Shown: piece by piece, positions 40,999 to 50,669 of the stretch
How the letters are laid out: each line of letters opens with the position of its first letter
Position numbering within the stretch: the first letter of the stretch is position 1
NCBI RefSeq assembly: GCF_011752975.1
Contig: NZ_VWWP01000007.1
Coordinates: 186,001-250,000 of the forward strand
Origin: Chryseobacterium sp. Tr-659
GTDB lineage: Bacteria > Bacteroidota > Bacteroidia > Flavobacteriales > Weeksellaceae
Reading direction: 5' to 3'
DNA length: 64,000 nt
The notes under the pieces: generated by a model
What the model saw: only the letters and a program-made list of their open reading frames with translations
What the model was told of the DNA's origin: nothing
The model's database searches: none
Position numbers and translations under genes: made by a program

Positions 40999-42201
40999 TT
41001 ATTTATCGCATGGAACACATTCTGCAGCAGTCTCCTCTTCATTTGCTGTTTTCGATCCGTACAGATACATATATCTTATACTTACCACCAGCCCAATAAA
41101 AGTCATCCCGACTCCTACCAATGATGGATAATTGTAGGGTAATTTATATTCTAAAGGAATTCCTCCAAGAAAAGCACCCATAGCATTGGCAATATTAAAC
41201 CCTGCCTGCATAAAGGCTGCCGCCATCATTTCACTCTTTGGGGCTGCCTTCATCATCATAATATTGATGGGAGATGCAATAGACATGGATAAAGCACCGC
41301 ACATAAACGTCAGTACAAGGGCTGTGTTTTGATATTCTGCAAAGAAAAACACTCCCGTCAGCGAAATCATCATCAGGAAAATCAGAAGTGCACATGTTTT
41401 TTCCGGCCCCAATTTATCTGAAATAATACCTCCTGCCAGATTTCCTACCACCATTCCCGCTCCGGCCAATACCATCACATAAGCCATCTGGCTGCTCTTG
41501 ATTCCGGCAACAACCGTCATTAAAGGTGTAATATAACTTAACCATGTGAAAAGGCCTCCAAAACCAATCGCAGTAATGGTAAGCACCAGCCAGGATTGTT
41601 TATTTTTAAGGAATTTCAATTCTTCCAGGAAGTGAGTATCCTGATTGGATTCCATTGAGGGAAGCCATAGTTTTAAAAATAATATGGCAAAAAGACCAAT
41701 CACCGCAACAATGGCAAAGTACAACCTCCAATGGAAGGTATGTCCGATATAAGTAACCAGAGGAACCATTGCCAGATTGGCTACAGTAAGCCCTGTAAAC
41801 ATCATTGAAATATAAAATGCCTCCTTTCCTTTTCCGGCCATTCTGGAGGCCACTACTGTTCCTACACCGAAGAATGCTCCGTGAGGAAGCCCGGACAGAA
41901 ATCTTATTACCAGCATGCTATTATAGCCCGGAGCAATAGCGGAAAGCCCGTTAAACAGGGTAAATAGAATCATAAAAGCCATCAGAACTTTTTTAGGCGG
42001 GAACTTTACAGAGTAACCAATCAGAATTGGCGCTCCGATTACAACTCCCATCGCATAAGCAGAAATTAAATGCCCGGCTTGCGGAATCGTGATCTGTAAT
42101 GTCTTGGCAATATCCGGCAATAGTCCCATTACGGTAAATTCCGTAGTTCCTATTCCCAAACCGCCGATGGCCAGTGGTATTATTCTTTTATCAATCTTCA
42201 T
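40999..42201 (-). CDS. MFS transporter (DHA1 type, AraJ/sugar-efflux-like)
   Basis: A 400-aa permease with 12 predicted membrane helices. The start LAIGGLGIGTTEFTVMGLLPDIA is the signature of the AraJ/YdhP/SotB branch of drug:H+ antiporters, and RFLSGLPHGAFFGVGTVVASRMA is motif-A/C-like. These export drugs or sugars. It is divergent from an AraC-type regulator 183 bp away, which probably controls it. The C-terminus ends with an acidic tail and Cys pair (AAECVPCDK). Confidence 0.9.
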   Translation of the reverse strand: MKIDKRIIPLAIGGLGIGTTEFTVMGLLPDIAKTLQITIPQAGHLISAYAMGVVIGAPILIGYSVKFPPKKVLMAFMILFTLFNGLSAIAPGYNSMLVIRFLSGLPHGAFFGVGTVVASRMAGKGKEAFYISMMFTGLTVANLAMVPLVTYIGHTFHWRLYFAIVAVIGLFAILFLKLWLPSMESNQDTHFLEELKFLKNKQSWLVLTITAIGFGGLFTWLSYITPLMTVVAGIKSSQMAYVMVLAGAGMVVGNLAGGIISDKLGPEKTCALLIFLMMISLTGVFFFAEYQNTALVLTFMCGALSMSIASPINIMMMKAAPKSEMMAAAFMQAGFNIANAMGAFLGGIPLEYKLPYNYPSLVGVGMTFIGLVVSIRYMYLYGSKTANEEETAAECVPCDK

Positions 42202-42384
42202 TGTTACTAAATCTTTTTTCTGAATTATTCTTCTTCAAATTACAAATGATGGTTTCATTATCATTTTGAAAGTGCAAAAATCGAAAGAAAGTTTGAATTT
42301 CACTTCTCTTTGAATGATAAAAATTTGCTCCATATTAACCTTTTTATTTAATTTTAAATCCACAAATAATCAAATCAGAACAAA

Positions 42385-43284
42385 ATGAAAATCCAGAAAG
42401 AAATTATTGAATTTGAAAAGGGAAAATCATTCAAATTATTTGCTCCTTCCCTAAAGAACTGTTTTTTCTGGCATTATCATCCTGAGATTGAGTTGGTTTA
42501 TGTGGAGGCAGTAAATGGGATCCGGCATGTGGGAAAAGATATTTCCGGCTTTACAGATAGTGATTTACTACTGATTGGTTCCAATGTTCCTCATCTTAAT
42601 TTCGATTATGGTATTCAGACCGAATGTAAACAACTCGTATTGCAGATGCGGGAAAACTTCCTGCAGGATATCATTCTTCCGATCCCTGAGTTTGAGAATA
42701 TCAAAAATCTTTTAGAACGATCTTATCTCGGGTTATCTTTTTCCGGAGAAACAAAAAAAACGGTTGTTGAAAAACTCCAAATCATTAAAGGTCAAAATTC
42801 TTTCCTGTCCCTCATGGGGCTGATTGAAATTTTGCAGATCCTCGCCAATTCATCTGAAGTAAAAGAGCTTAATAAGGAAGATACCAGAATCAAGTGGTTC
42901 TTAAATGATAAGATCAGAATGGGAACTATCTATGACTATATTCATGAAAATTATGATAAAAAGCCCAACGTCAATGAAATTGCAAAAATTGTCAGCCTGA
43001 GCACGCCAGCCTTCTGCCGGTATTTTAAAAAGCAAACGAATATGACCTTTACAGACTTTGTGAATAACTACCGCATCAATCAGGCTAAAATATTTCTGCT
43101 AAAGGATTATTCTGTAACTGAAGTTTGTTTCCAGGTAGGTTTTGAAAGTCTTTCTTATTTCAATAAACTGTTTAAACAGCATACTGGTGAAACGCCCTCT
43201 GAATTCAAGAAAAAACATTTTAAGGCTATTGAAGTGAACGGGCGGATTGCCGGAATAACGAGGGAATCTGCTTGTAATAAGTAG
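42385..43284 (+). CDS. AraC family transcriptional regulator
   Basis: A 299-aa regulator with an N-terminal cupin-like sensing domain (FWHYHPEIELVYV, LIGSNVPHLNFDYG) and a C-terminal AraC double helix-turn-helix (about 190-285): VNEIAKIVSLSTPAFCRYFKKQTNMTF, then VTEVCFQVGFESLSYFNKLFKQHTGETPSEFKK. It is transcribed away from the MFS exporter, and the 183-bp spacer is the likely operator. The inducer is unknown. Confidence 0.92.
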   Translation: MKIQKEIIEFEKGKSFKLFAPSLKNCFFWHYHPEIELVYVEAVNGIRHVGKDISGFTDSDLLLIGSNVPHLNFDYGIQTECKQLVLQMRENFLQDIILPIPEFENIKNLLERSYLGLSFSGETKKTVVEKLQIIKGQNSFLSLMGLIEILQILANSSEVKELNKEDTRIKWFLNDKIRMGTIYDYIHENYDKKPNVNEIAKIVSLSTPAFCRYFKKQTNMTFTDFVNNYRINQAKIFLLKDYSVTEVCFQVGFESLSYFNKLFKQHTGETPSEFKKKHFKAIEVNGRIAGITRESACNK

Positions 43285-43350
43285 TGTTATTTTATAATTT
43301 ACTTTGATTCTCCAATTTTCCAGGTTTTGATTGAAACCAATGTGAATTGA

Positions 43351-43521
43351 TTCATATTTTCTCTAATCCCCGAAGAAAATGTAGAAATATTCAAAACCAG
43401 ATTCTATCAAAGCGATTTGGGGAAGATATATCAATCGTTACCTTGAGTTGATATAGTCCGATTACCTAGATTAAAAGAACAAATCAATACCAAGGAAATA
43501 AAAACCGAGCAATCTTCTTAA
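43351..43521 (+). pseudogene. Decayed ORF, possibly an insertion-sequence transposase remnant
   Basis: An open frame without a start codon reads IPEENVEIFKTRFYQSDLG, KIYQSLP, then an in-frame TGA at 43444-43446, and continues VDIVRLPRLKEQINTKEI to a TAA at 43519-43521. The phrase RFYQSDLGKIYQSLP resembles N-termini of some Bacteroidota transposases (memory only). No flanking inverted repeats or target duplications were found. Confidence 0.3.
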
Positions 43522-43533
43522 AAATCGCTCGGT
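43503..43533 (+). terminator. Terminator downstream of the AraC-type gene
   Basis: AACCGAGC (43503-43510) and GCTCGGTT (43526-43533) form an 8-bp perfect stem, extended by AT pairs, with T-rich sequence after it. It lies inside the decayed ORF. Confidence 0.6.
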
Positions 43534-43599
43534 TCTTTATCTTTTTAAGCTTAGAACATCTTTACTTGTCTATATTTACGAATGTGTCTATAATAAAAA

Positions 43600-43621
43600 G
43601 GAGACCTTAATGGTCTCCCTT
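43600..43621 (-). terminator. Terminator of the susC-susD operon
   Basis: GGAGACC (43600-43606) and GGTCTCC (43612-43618) form a perfect stem with a 5-nt loop and AAAA/CTTT flanks, 109 bp beyond the susD-like stop. Confidence 0.7.
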
Positions 43622-43726
43622 TCTGTATATCTAAAAAATTCATTATTCATAAGCTCCCTCCAAGAGCTTACTTCCTATTGAGTTCTAATACTAATATTTC
43701 ATATAATTCGAGCTATAACTATCACT

Positions 43727-45181
43727 TTACTTAATTAACCACATCGTTTCATTGATATCGTCACCGCTTGGATACTGCTTATTAATCGCATTGGTAAGAT
43801 TAGTATTGTTATTATTAATTTCAGACGAAGGATACATCCATCTTTTAGGAATTTTACCGTTATTCAGAATCCCTTGTCCATTTGTATTAAATTTAGGGAA
43901 ACCTGTTCTCCTTTGATCATAAAATATCCGCCAACCGGTATTGAAAAATAAAGCCGTATGTTTTTGATCCATAATCTGCTCTATCTCTTTTCCAGGCTGA
44001 AGATTAATGGCCGACTGAGCAAGGTAATTATTGGCATCAGCCGTGCTAATCTTATAGAAATTCATAGAAGCATTGATGGCTTTTAAATAATAAGCATTAG
44101 CACTCCCACCGATCCAACCGCGTACAGCTGCTTCTGCCAAAATAAACTGCAATTCTGCATAGCCCATCAGCAATGTCGGTTCATTGATAGGGTCATTAAA
44201 ATATCTGGGATTAATTCTGGATGCCAATCCATTGGAGGCTTTTGTAGAATTCTCGCCCAAATCACCACTTCCATATAATCCATCATAATAACTAAATGGA
44301 TCTGATGGATCGGTTCCCACGGTGCTGGTTTTCTTTTCAGCCATTTTAAACAATCTTGGATCTTTAGTCGTTCTCAGCTTATCAACGAAACTCTGCTCCA
44401 TATAATAGGCTGTTTTAAGATCATTGCTATTAAAATAAGGATAACGATTGTTCACCAGATTATAGAAAGATAAAGCACCGTTATCTTCTCCGGTTTCCAT
44501 AATGGGGTTTTGAGCAGGATTATTAACGATATCTGCAAAAACCTGTTTTACATTGAGTTCCGGATCATCTGTTCTTTTGGACAGGTCCATTAAAATCCTC
44601 AAGCGGTAAGAATTAATCAATTTTCTCCACTTCAAAACAGATCCGTTATAAATGAGGTCTCCCACAATAGAAGTATTGAGATTTGAAAGCTCTGTATTAG
44701 CCAATGCCAATTCACTAAGCACACTTTTATAAATGCTTTTCTGGTCATCATATTTCGGATAGAAATTATCTGCTTTTATGGCTTCACTATAAGGAATATC
44801 TCCAAATGTTTCAGATAATGAGATAAAATAATAAGACTTAAAAAAGCGAGCTAATGCAATATATTCTTTACCGCCTTTTTTAATGGCTTCCTCTATCATT
44901 TTCTGTACCTGCTTGATATTATCATAGGCGCCAAAAGATCCTCTTTGCCAATTGTAATACTGCTGAGCATTAACGCCATTGATATACGTCAGCTGTCTTG
45001 ATGCTAAAGCCGCTTCAGCTTTGATTGTACTAAAAGCATTCACCTCAATTCCCGGAAGAATATTGCCTGCATCTACACTTTTGGGACGGTTGGGATCATC
45101 CTGATAATCTTCGACCCTGCTGCAGCTTACTAAGCTTAATCCAACCATGAATAGGGATATATATTTTTGAGTTAATTTCAT
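43727..45181 (-). CDS. SusD/RagB-type outer-membrane nutrient-binding lipoprotein
   Basis: Surface lipoprotein that captures substrate and covers the SusC pore; 484 aa. The lipobox is LSLVSC (Cys about 20), followed by a loosely packed TPR-like helical fold with FGDIPYSEA, KWRKLINSYRLRILMDLSKR and the C-terminal GYAELQFILAEAAVRGW typical of the SusD-like_2 group. It follows the susC-like gene by 17 bp. The bound ligand cannot be read, but the operon also encodes a phosphodiesterase-like enzyme, which points to a phosphate-containing nutrient. Confidence 0.93.
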   Translation of the reverse strand: MKLTQKYISLFMVGLSLVSCSRVEDYQDDPNRPKSVDAGNILPGIEVNAFSTIKAEAALASRQLTYINGVNAQQYYNWQRGSFGAYDNIKQVQKMIEEAIKKGGKEYIALARFFKSYYFISLSETFGDIPYSEAIKADNFYPKYDDQKSIYKSVLSELALANTELSNLNTSIVGDLIYNGSVLKWRKLINSYRLRILMDLSKRTDDPELNVKQVFADIVNNPAQNPIMETGEDNGALSFYNLVNNRYPYFNSNDLKTAYYMEQSFVDKLRTTKDPRLFKMAEKKTSTVGTDPSDPFSYYDGLYGSGDLGENSTKASNGLASRINPRYFNDPINEPTLLMGYAELQFILAEAAVRGWIGGSANAYYLKAINASMNFYKISTADANNYLAQSAINLQPGKEIEQIMDQKHTALFFNTGWRIFYDQRRTGFPKFNTNGQGILNNGKIPKRWMYPSSEINNNNTNLTNAINKQYPSGDDINETMWLIK

Positions 45182-45198
45182 TTCTATTGTATTTATGA

Positions 45199-48162
45199 TT
45201 AGAATTTCATGTTGATATTTACCCCAAAACTTCTTGTTGCCGGAGTTTGAAGCTGATCCATCCCTGAATCCGGATCTACATTTTTAATGGCAGAAGCCAG
45301 CCAAAGGTTTCTTCCGATCAAGGAAATACTCGCCGAAGACAAATTCAGTTTTTTTGCAAAAGATTTTTCGAAATTGTAGGTAAGCGTTACTTCTCTTAAT
45401 TTGATAAAGGTCTGTTTGTAGTAATGATAATTACTTTCAAAGGCATTGCTTGTAGTTTGCATATAGCCATTATAATTTACCGCAACATCATTAGGAACAA
45501 AAACACGGGTATCTGATTTTACATTACCATTCTGATCATAAGTAATAGATCCGCTTACCACTCTCACTCCCGGAGCAACATACGTATTATGTCCTGCGTT
45601 TGCATCGTCTCTGTATTGGTTGACGGTTCCCGGTGCAATCCCACCCCACCACATTTTCTGATTGGTGGTAGAATACATTGTCCCTCCGATTCGCCCGTCA
45701 AATAATAAAGAGAGTGAAAAATTGCGATAACTAAAATTATGGGAAAAGCCATACGTCCAGTCCGGATCCGAATAGCCCATTTTGCTTTCAAAAGGGGCTG
45801 TAGAATTGACAGGATATCCATTTTTCAGCACCAGCTGACCATCTGGAGAAGTTTCATAAGGCATAGCCGTAAGTTTATCCATCCTTTCTCCTACCTTCAC
45901 ATAGTTTTCTCTACCATTTGCAGGGTTATAAACCATAGCATAATCTCTGCCTCCGTAACCTTCCTTCAAATATTTACGATATCTGCTCAAATTAAGCTGA
46001 GAACTCCATGTAAAATTTGAATGTTTGATAATATCTCCATTCAATGTAATTTCTATTCCTTTTCTTTCATATTTATTCCCATTGGTAAGGTAATATTTAT
46101 AACCTACTCCCTCCGACAAAGGAATTTTCGCCAGATTGTTATAATCACTGGTTTGATAATAAGCAACATCCAGACTGATTCTGTTTTTGAGAAATCCTAA
46201 ATTGGTTCCTACTTCCCATGAATCTACTGTTTCAGGCTTTATATTTCCATTAATCAGCTTATCACCGAAATAAAATGAGGATTGCCCGTTCCAGTTAATA
46301 TTACTTTTTTCAAAAGCTGTAATATAGCCATAAGTATCATCCGCTATTTTTCCTGTAGAAACCTGGGCAAAAGAACCTCTTAATTTGGCAAAATTAATCC
46401 ACGCCGGAAGGTTCAACAGCTGGTTCAACAATAAAGATCCTGAAATAGACGGGTAGAAATATTCATTATTGCCTTTAGGAAGGGTGGAAACTTTATCATA
46501 ACGTGCTGTCATGTTCAGAAAGAATGTTTTGTAGAATTCCATATCCACATAACCATATACACTATTTATCTGTTCATATTCTTTTCTGTTTCTGCTGCCA
46601 TCTGTTGGAGCAAATAATGGACCTATGCTATTAAAAAGGTTATACCATCCCGGTGTAACCAGACCGTCAGTTCGTATTTCACTATTTTTAAGTTCTCTGT
46701 AATAATTTGAGACATACATCTCGCCACTTAATGTAAAATTATCAGAATAATGGTTTTGATATTTAAGACCTAATTCTGAAGTGATATCAAAATAATTTCC
46801 GTTCACCTGGGTATAATTCCCCAGTGATTTATTACCATATCCAATATAACTTTTAGGTTCCCTGAATTCACGGTTTAAACTATATATATTAGCTCCTACA
46901 CGAGCTTTGGCAGATAAATTCGGGACAATCTTGTATTCCACATTAACATTTCCCAAGATATTATCTTTATAGTAGGGTCTCAGGTATTCATATGCCTGAA
47001 AATAGGGATTGTTATAATAAGACACATTATAATGTCTTTGCTGATAACCTTCTTTTCCTGCTACCCAGTAATTTCTCAGGTCTCTGATATCTACATCCGC
47101 CCCAGTCCATAACACCAGATTGTACAGATAATTTGTTGGTCCATAACCTACTTCCGGGAAATTGGAGGTATATTCTTTGTTATACGTTAAAGTTGAATTA
47201 ATCATAAGGTCCTTAATAGGATTTACGGACCCTGCTAAGCTGATGGATGTTGTTTTCAAATTGGTATTCGGAACAATTCCTTTCTGGTAAATATTAGAAA
47301 AGGAAAGCCTGAAAGTTGCCTTTTCACTCCCCCAATCCACACTTACATTATTTGACTGAATGATCCCGGTATCGAAGAAATTTTTAATATTATCCTTACC
47401 GCGGGAGATCCAAGGTAGCGGAACCAACTTTCCCGTTACTGGGTCTACAGGACTGTTGTATTGTGGCGTTTCAAAATATCCGCTGGGTGTAGTAGGATCT
47501 TTCTGATCTAGTTTTGGTCCCCAGATCCAACCTCCACCTTCACTTCCGGAACCTTCTCCGTTAATATAGGCATACTTTCCATTATTCCCGGCACCATATA
47601 CGGTCTGAACTTTCGGGATACGAATAAAAGAGGTCTGAAACATTGTAGAATTGTTAAAGGAAACCGTCATTTTTCCTTTTTTCCCTTTCTTAGTGGTAAT
47701 CATGATGGCTCCGTCCTTCCCTACAGACCCGTACAATGCAGAAGCAGTAGGACCTTTTAATACACTGATATTGTCCACATCATCAGCATTTACCCTCCAT
47801 AAATCAGCTGTTCTGTCCGGTACTCCGTCAATAACAATAAGAGGTTTTGCTCCCCTCAGATTAATTCCCGGATCCTGAAAAAGATCAGTGCTGTTTTTAA
47901 TATTCAATCCGGCAACACGTCCGGAAAGTGAATTGATAAAGTTAGGTTCTTTTGCTTTCTCAAAAACATCTCCTTTTACTTCCTGAACTGCGTAACCTAT
48001 TGCTTTCTTTTCTTTTTTGATTCCCAAAGCTGTAATAACAACCTCGTCAATTTTTTTTTCATGAGCCTTTAAGGTATCAGTACCTTCTATTTTCGGTATC
48101 TTTTGGCCATAAGCTTCCCAGCTGACGACTAAGCCCAGCCCAATTAATAATTGTAATTTCAT
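45199..48162 (-). CDS. SusC/RagA-type TonB-dependent outer-membrane transporter
   Basis: TonB-driven import channel, 987 aa: signal peptide (1-20, AYGQ), TonB-box-like DEVVITALG, plug domain with NSLSGRVAGLNI, GINLRGAKPLIVIDGVP and VLKGPTASALYG, then a 22-strand barrel ending in SFGVNINMKF. Most SusC proteins carry an N-terminal carboxypeptidase-D-like beta-sandwich of about 80 residues; this one has only a 20-residue linker before the TonB box. It is 12 bp downstream of the phosphodiesterase gene and 17 bp upstream of the susD-like gene, a tight three-gene operon. Confidence 0.95.
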   Translation of the reverse strand: MKLQLLIGLGLVVSWEAYGQKIPKIEGTDTLKAHEKKIDEVVITALGIKKEKKAIGYAVQEVKGDVFEKAKEPNFINSLSGRVAGLNIKNSTDLFQDPGINLRGAKPLIVIDGVPDRTADLWRVNADDVDNISVLKGPTASALYGSVGKDGAIMITTKKGKKGKMTVSFNNSTMFQTSFIRIPKVQTVYGAGNNGKYAYINGEGSGSEGGGWIWGPKLDQKDPTTPSGYFETPQYNSPVDPVTGKLVPLPWISRGKDNIKNFFDTGIIQSNNVSVDWGSEKATFRLSFSNIYQKGIVPNTNLKTTSISLAGSVNPIKDLMINSTLTYNKEYTSNFPEVGYGPTNYLYNLVLWTGADVDIRDLRNYWVAGKEGYQQRHYNVSYYNNPYFQAYEYLRPYYKDNILGNVNVEYKIVPNLSAKARVGANIYSLNREFREPKSYIGYGNKSLGNYTQVNGNYFDITSELGLKYQNHYSDNFTLSGEMYVSNYYRELKNSEIRTDGLVTPGWYNLFNSIGPLFAPTDGSRNRKEYEQINSVYGYVDMEFYKTFFLNMTARYDKVSTLPKGNNEYFYPSISGSLLLNQLLNLPAWINFAKLRGSFAQVSTGKIADDTYGYITAFEKSNINWNGQSSFYFGDKLINGNIKPETVDSWEVGTNLGFLKNRISLDVAYYQTSDYNNLAKIPLSEGVGYKYYLTNGNKYERKGIEITLNGDIIKHSNFTWSSQLNLSRYRKYLKEGYGGRDYAMVYNPANGRENYVKVGERMDKLTAMPYETSPDGQLVLKNGYPVNSTAPFESKMGYSDPDWTYGFSHNFSYRNFSLSLLFDGRIGGTMYSTTNQKMWWGGIAPGTVNQYRDDANAGHNTYVAPGVRVVSGSITYDQNGNVKSDTRVFVPNDVAVNYNGYMQTTSNAFESNYHYYKQTFIKLREVTLTYNFEKSFAKKLNLSSASISLIGRNLWLASAIKNVDPDSGMDQLQTPATRSFGVNINMKF

Positions 48163-48174
48163 GAGTAAATTCCT

Positions 48175-49431
48175 TTATTTAGTAGATTTATTGATCCAGG
48201 TATTCAGAAAACCCTCTTTGGTTTTCAGTACAATTTTATAGATATCAGAATGCCTGGTCTTCATTTTAAAAGTAAATCGACCACTATTGAGCTTGGTCTT
48301 ACCCAGTAACTGATAGGAATCCGTACCTCCATTTTTGAAATTATTGGTATCTGCTATATACACTTCTGCCCATTCAGTGGAAGGGTGAGTTGTTTTCCAG
48401 GTTACCTCGAGTACTTGATCGGATAATAGCTCAGCTTTCAGATGATAAGCTGTTCTATTGTTAAGTAAATCTATACCATCTATTTCCTGCTGAACCGTTA
48501 CAGGTATCTTCAGATCCAGGAAATTAGTTATTGTAGGCAATATATCCGTAACTGCTACACGATTGTTTTTCGCATATGCATTAATATTGGGTTTATTGAT
48601 AGCAATCCATGTATTTCGCTCTCTTTCGCTTTGTCCACCATGTCCTTTTCCATTGCTTGCAGATCTGCCATGATCGGTAGTAACCACAAATAACCAGTCT
48701 TCACCATATTTTGCTTCACGCTCCTTTACAGCATCATATATTTTCCCGATAAGCCGGTCTTCGAAAGAAATAGCTTTATATAAAATCTCGCCATCTCCGT
48801 GACGATGTCCCATGTCATCAGTAAATTCTAAATATACCCACGATACGTCTGGAGCATTCTGTGTGATATAATCAACTGCTTTTCCTGCTACCAGGCTATC
48901 GATTTTACGGATATATACGCTTTGTTTATCGTGTGGAAAATTCAATGTATCTTTTTCCATTCCGTCATACGCAAAATCCATTTTAATCTTCTTTGTAGCT
49001 TCAAGATTTTCACCGATCAGTTTGGTCCGATTATCTTCCCATGTTGAAAATACAGCTGTTTTTTTGTTCGGGAACTGATCTTTTAAGAGTCTGAAAATGG
49101 TAGGATAGCTGTAATTAGGATTTTTGATATCATTGTCGTAGACATTATGCTTGTTGACCCAGGTTCCTGTCAACAGACTATTATACCCTACTGCCGAAAT
49201 TGTTGGTGTTTCGCTATATCCTCCCTTCTCTCCGCCTACATAAGCTTTCAATAATGCTCCGTCTTTTTTAACTCTATTAAGGTTAGGAATTTCAGCTTTA
49301 TTCAGCATATCTTCTGCAATACCATCTACGATAATAAAGACCACTTTTTTTTGTGATTGGTGGTTTTGGGCAAAGACACTGCAACTAAGAAATGAGAATA
49401 GAATAAGTAAAGAATTTTTTAGGAATTTCAT
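48175..49431 (-). CDS. Secreted alkaline-phosphatase-superfamily enzyme (phosphodiesterase/pyrophosphatase-like)
   Basis: Two-metal hydrolase of the alkaline phosphatase superfamily, 418 aa from ATG 49431 with signal peptide ending VFAQ. Metal and nucleophile positions are visible: Asp in VFIIVDGIAEDM, nucleophile Thr in GYSETPTISAVGYNSLLTG, Asp/His in DDMGHRHGDGE and TTDHGRSASNGKGHGG. This arrangement fits NPP-type phosphodiesterases and phosphonoacetate-hydrolase relatives. A C-terminal beta domain (about 345-418) follows. It leads the susC-susD operon, so it probably cleaves the nutrient before or after uptake. The frame extends to 49476, but that would put 15 residues ahead of the signal. 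Confidence 0.9.
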   Translation of the reverse strand: MKFLKNSLLILFSFLSCSVFAQNHQSQKKVVFIIVDGIAEDMLNKAEIPNLNRVKKDGALLKAYVGGEKGGYSETPTISAVGYNSLLTGTWVNKHNVYDNDIKNPNYSYPTIFRLLKDQFPNKKTAVFSTWEDNRTKLIGENLEATKKIKMDFAYDGMEKDTLNFPHDKQSVYIRKIDSLVAGKAVDYITQNAPDVSWVYLEFTDDMGHRHGDGEILYKAISFEDRLIGKIYDAVKEREAKYGEDWLFVVTTDHGRSASNGKGHGGQSERERNTWIAINKPNINAYAKNNRVAVTDILPTITNFLDLKIPVTVQQEIDGIDLLNNRTAYHLKAELLSDQVLEVTWKTTHPSTEWAEVYIADTNNFKNGGTDSYQLLGKTKLNSGRFTFKMKTRHSDIYKIVLKTKEGFLNTWINKSTK

Positions 49432-49549
49432 CTGTTGTTTTTTTAATTCTGGCAAAAATCCATAAAAAACACCCATTAGCTTTTAATAAAACATTAATAA
49501 ACTAACCCAAAGTATTAAGTTTAATTAAAATAAAATTCCCTTAATGTAA

Positions 49550-49577
49550 GAGGCTGCCTCATTTTTGAGACAGCCTC
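49550..49577 (-). terminator. Terminator of lipA
   Basis: GAGGCTGCCTCA (49550-49561) and TGAGACAGCCTC (49566-49577) form a 12-bp stem with one mismatch, 9 bp beyond the lipA stop. Confidence 0.75.
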
Positions 49578-49586
49578 CTGTATATT

Positions 49587-50453
49587 TTAATGAATATGTT
49601 TCTCTGCGTGATAAGAACTTCTTACAAGAGGAGAACTTTCAACGTGCCTGAAGCCTAAGCTTCTTGCAAAATCACCGAACTCATCAAATTCTTCCGGTGT
49701 AATGAATTTTTTTACAGGAAGATGTTTTTTAGTCGGCTGTAAGTATTGTCCAAGCGTAATAACGTCTACATTAGCATTTCTAATGTCTTCGATAGTCTGG
49801 AAAACCTCATCTTTGGTTTCACCTAAACCAAGCATTACACCTGTTTTTGTTCTTCTTTGTCCGGCTTCTTTCAGATATCTTAATACTTCAAGACTTCTTT
49901 CATATTTTGCCTGAATTCTTACTTCTCTTGTCAGACGTTTTACTGTTTCCATATTGTGAGAGATCACTTCAGGAGCAACTTCTACTAATCTGTCAAGATG
50001 TTTTGTAATTCCCTGGAAATCCGGAATCAGAGTTTCCATGGTTGTTCCCGGAGAAATTCTTCTTACGGCATTTACGGTTTCTCCCCAAAGAATAGATCCC
50101 ATATCTTTAAGATCGTCACGGTCTACAGAAGTAAGAACCGCATGTTTAATCTTCATTAATTTAATGGAACGGGCTACTTTTTCAGGTTCATCCCAGTTTA
50201 CATCAAGCGGCTTTCCTGTTTTTACTCCACAGAATCCGCAGCTTCTTGTACAGATATTTCCAAGGATCATGAAAGTTGCAGTACCTTCTCCCCAACATTC
50301 TCCCATGTTCGGGCAGCTTCCGCTTTGACAGATGGTATTTAATTTATATTTATCAACCAAAGTTCTAAGCTCTCTGTAGTTCTTTCCTGTAGGAAGTTTT
50401 ACACGGATCCACTTTGGTTTTTGAACGGTAGTATCTTGAACTAAATTTTCCAT
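49587..50453 (-). CDS. lipA: Lipoyl synthase
   Basis: Radical-SAM enzyme inserting two sulfur atoms into octanoyl groups on lipoate-dependent proteins; 288 aa, cytoplasmic. The auxiliary cluster motif is CQSGSCPNMGEC and the radical-SAM cluster motif is CTRSCGFC. KTGVMLGLGETKDEV and TLGQYLQPTKKHLPV are typical, and the C-terminal SSPLVRSSYHAEKH carries the Ser ligand of the auxiliary cluster. Length and motifs match the family. A -7 box (50470-50477) lies just upstream of the start. Confidence 0.97.
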   Translation of the reverse strand: MENLVQDTTVQKPKWIRVKLPTGKNYRELRTLVDKYKLNTICQSGSCPNMGECWGEGTATFMILGNICTRSCGFCGVKTGKPLDVNWDEPEKVARSIKLMKIKHAVLTSVDRDDLKDMGSILWGETVNAVRRISPGTTMETLIPDFQGITKHLDRLVEVAPEVISHNMETVKRLTREVRIQAKYERSLEVLRYLKEAGQRRTKTGVMLGLGETKDEVFQTIEDIRNANVDVITLGQYLQPTKKHLPVKKFITPEEFDEFGDFARSLGFRHVESSPLVRSSYHAEKHIH

Positions 50454-50469
50454 TTCTAAAATTGAAGTT

Positions 50470-50477
50470 CAAAGTTA
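50470..50477 (-). promoter_or_regulatory. Possible -7 box of lipA
   Basis: TAACTTTG on the minus strand fits TAnnTTTG and ends 16 nt before ATG 50453. Confidence 0.4.
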
Positions 50478-50669
50478 AGGATTTTTTAATGGAAACCATC
50501 AACCGGAGAAATTGATGAAACTTATAATTCAAAATTTCTTAGACTAAGCTCTCTACTAATGAATAAACATAAAATACTCTGGCAGATCAAAGAGATCATG
50601 CAGATTTTTAATAATTTCCTGTAAAATGGGCTTTTGAGAAAATATCTTTTTGATTTAGTTTTCTAAGAT

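Larger units (their letters stand above)
43285..43726. other. Intergenic stretch of 442 bp with terminators and a decayed ORF
   Basis: Contains a decayed ORF (43351-43521), an AraC-gene-side terminator (43503-43533) and a susD-side terminator (43600-43618). No intact gene is seen. Confidence 0.6.

Noticed and set aside
43727..49431. Full polysaccharide utilisation locus
   Set aside because: No glycoside hydrolase, polysaccharide lyase or hybrid sensor is adjacent; only SusC, SusD and one phosphodiesterase-like enzyme are present.
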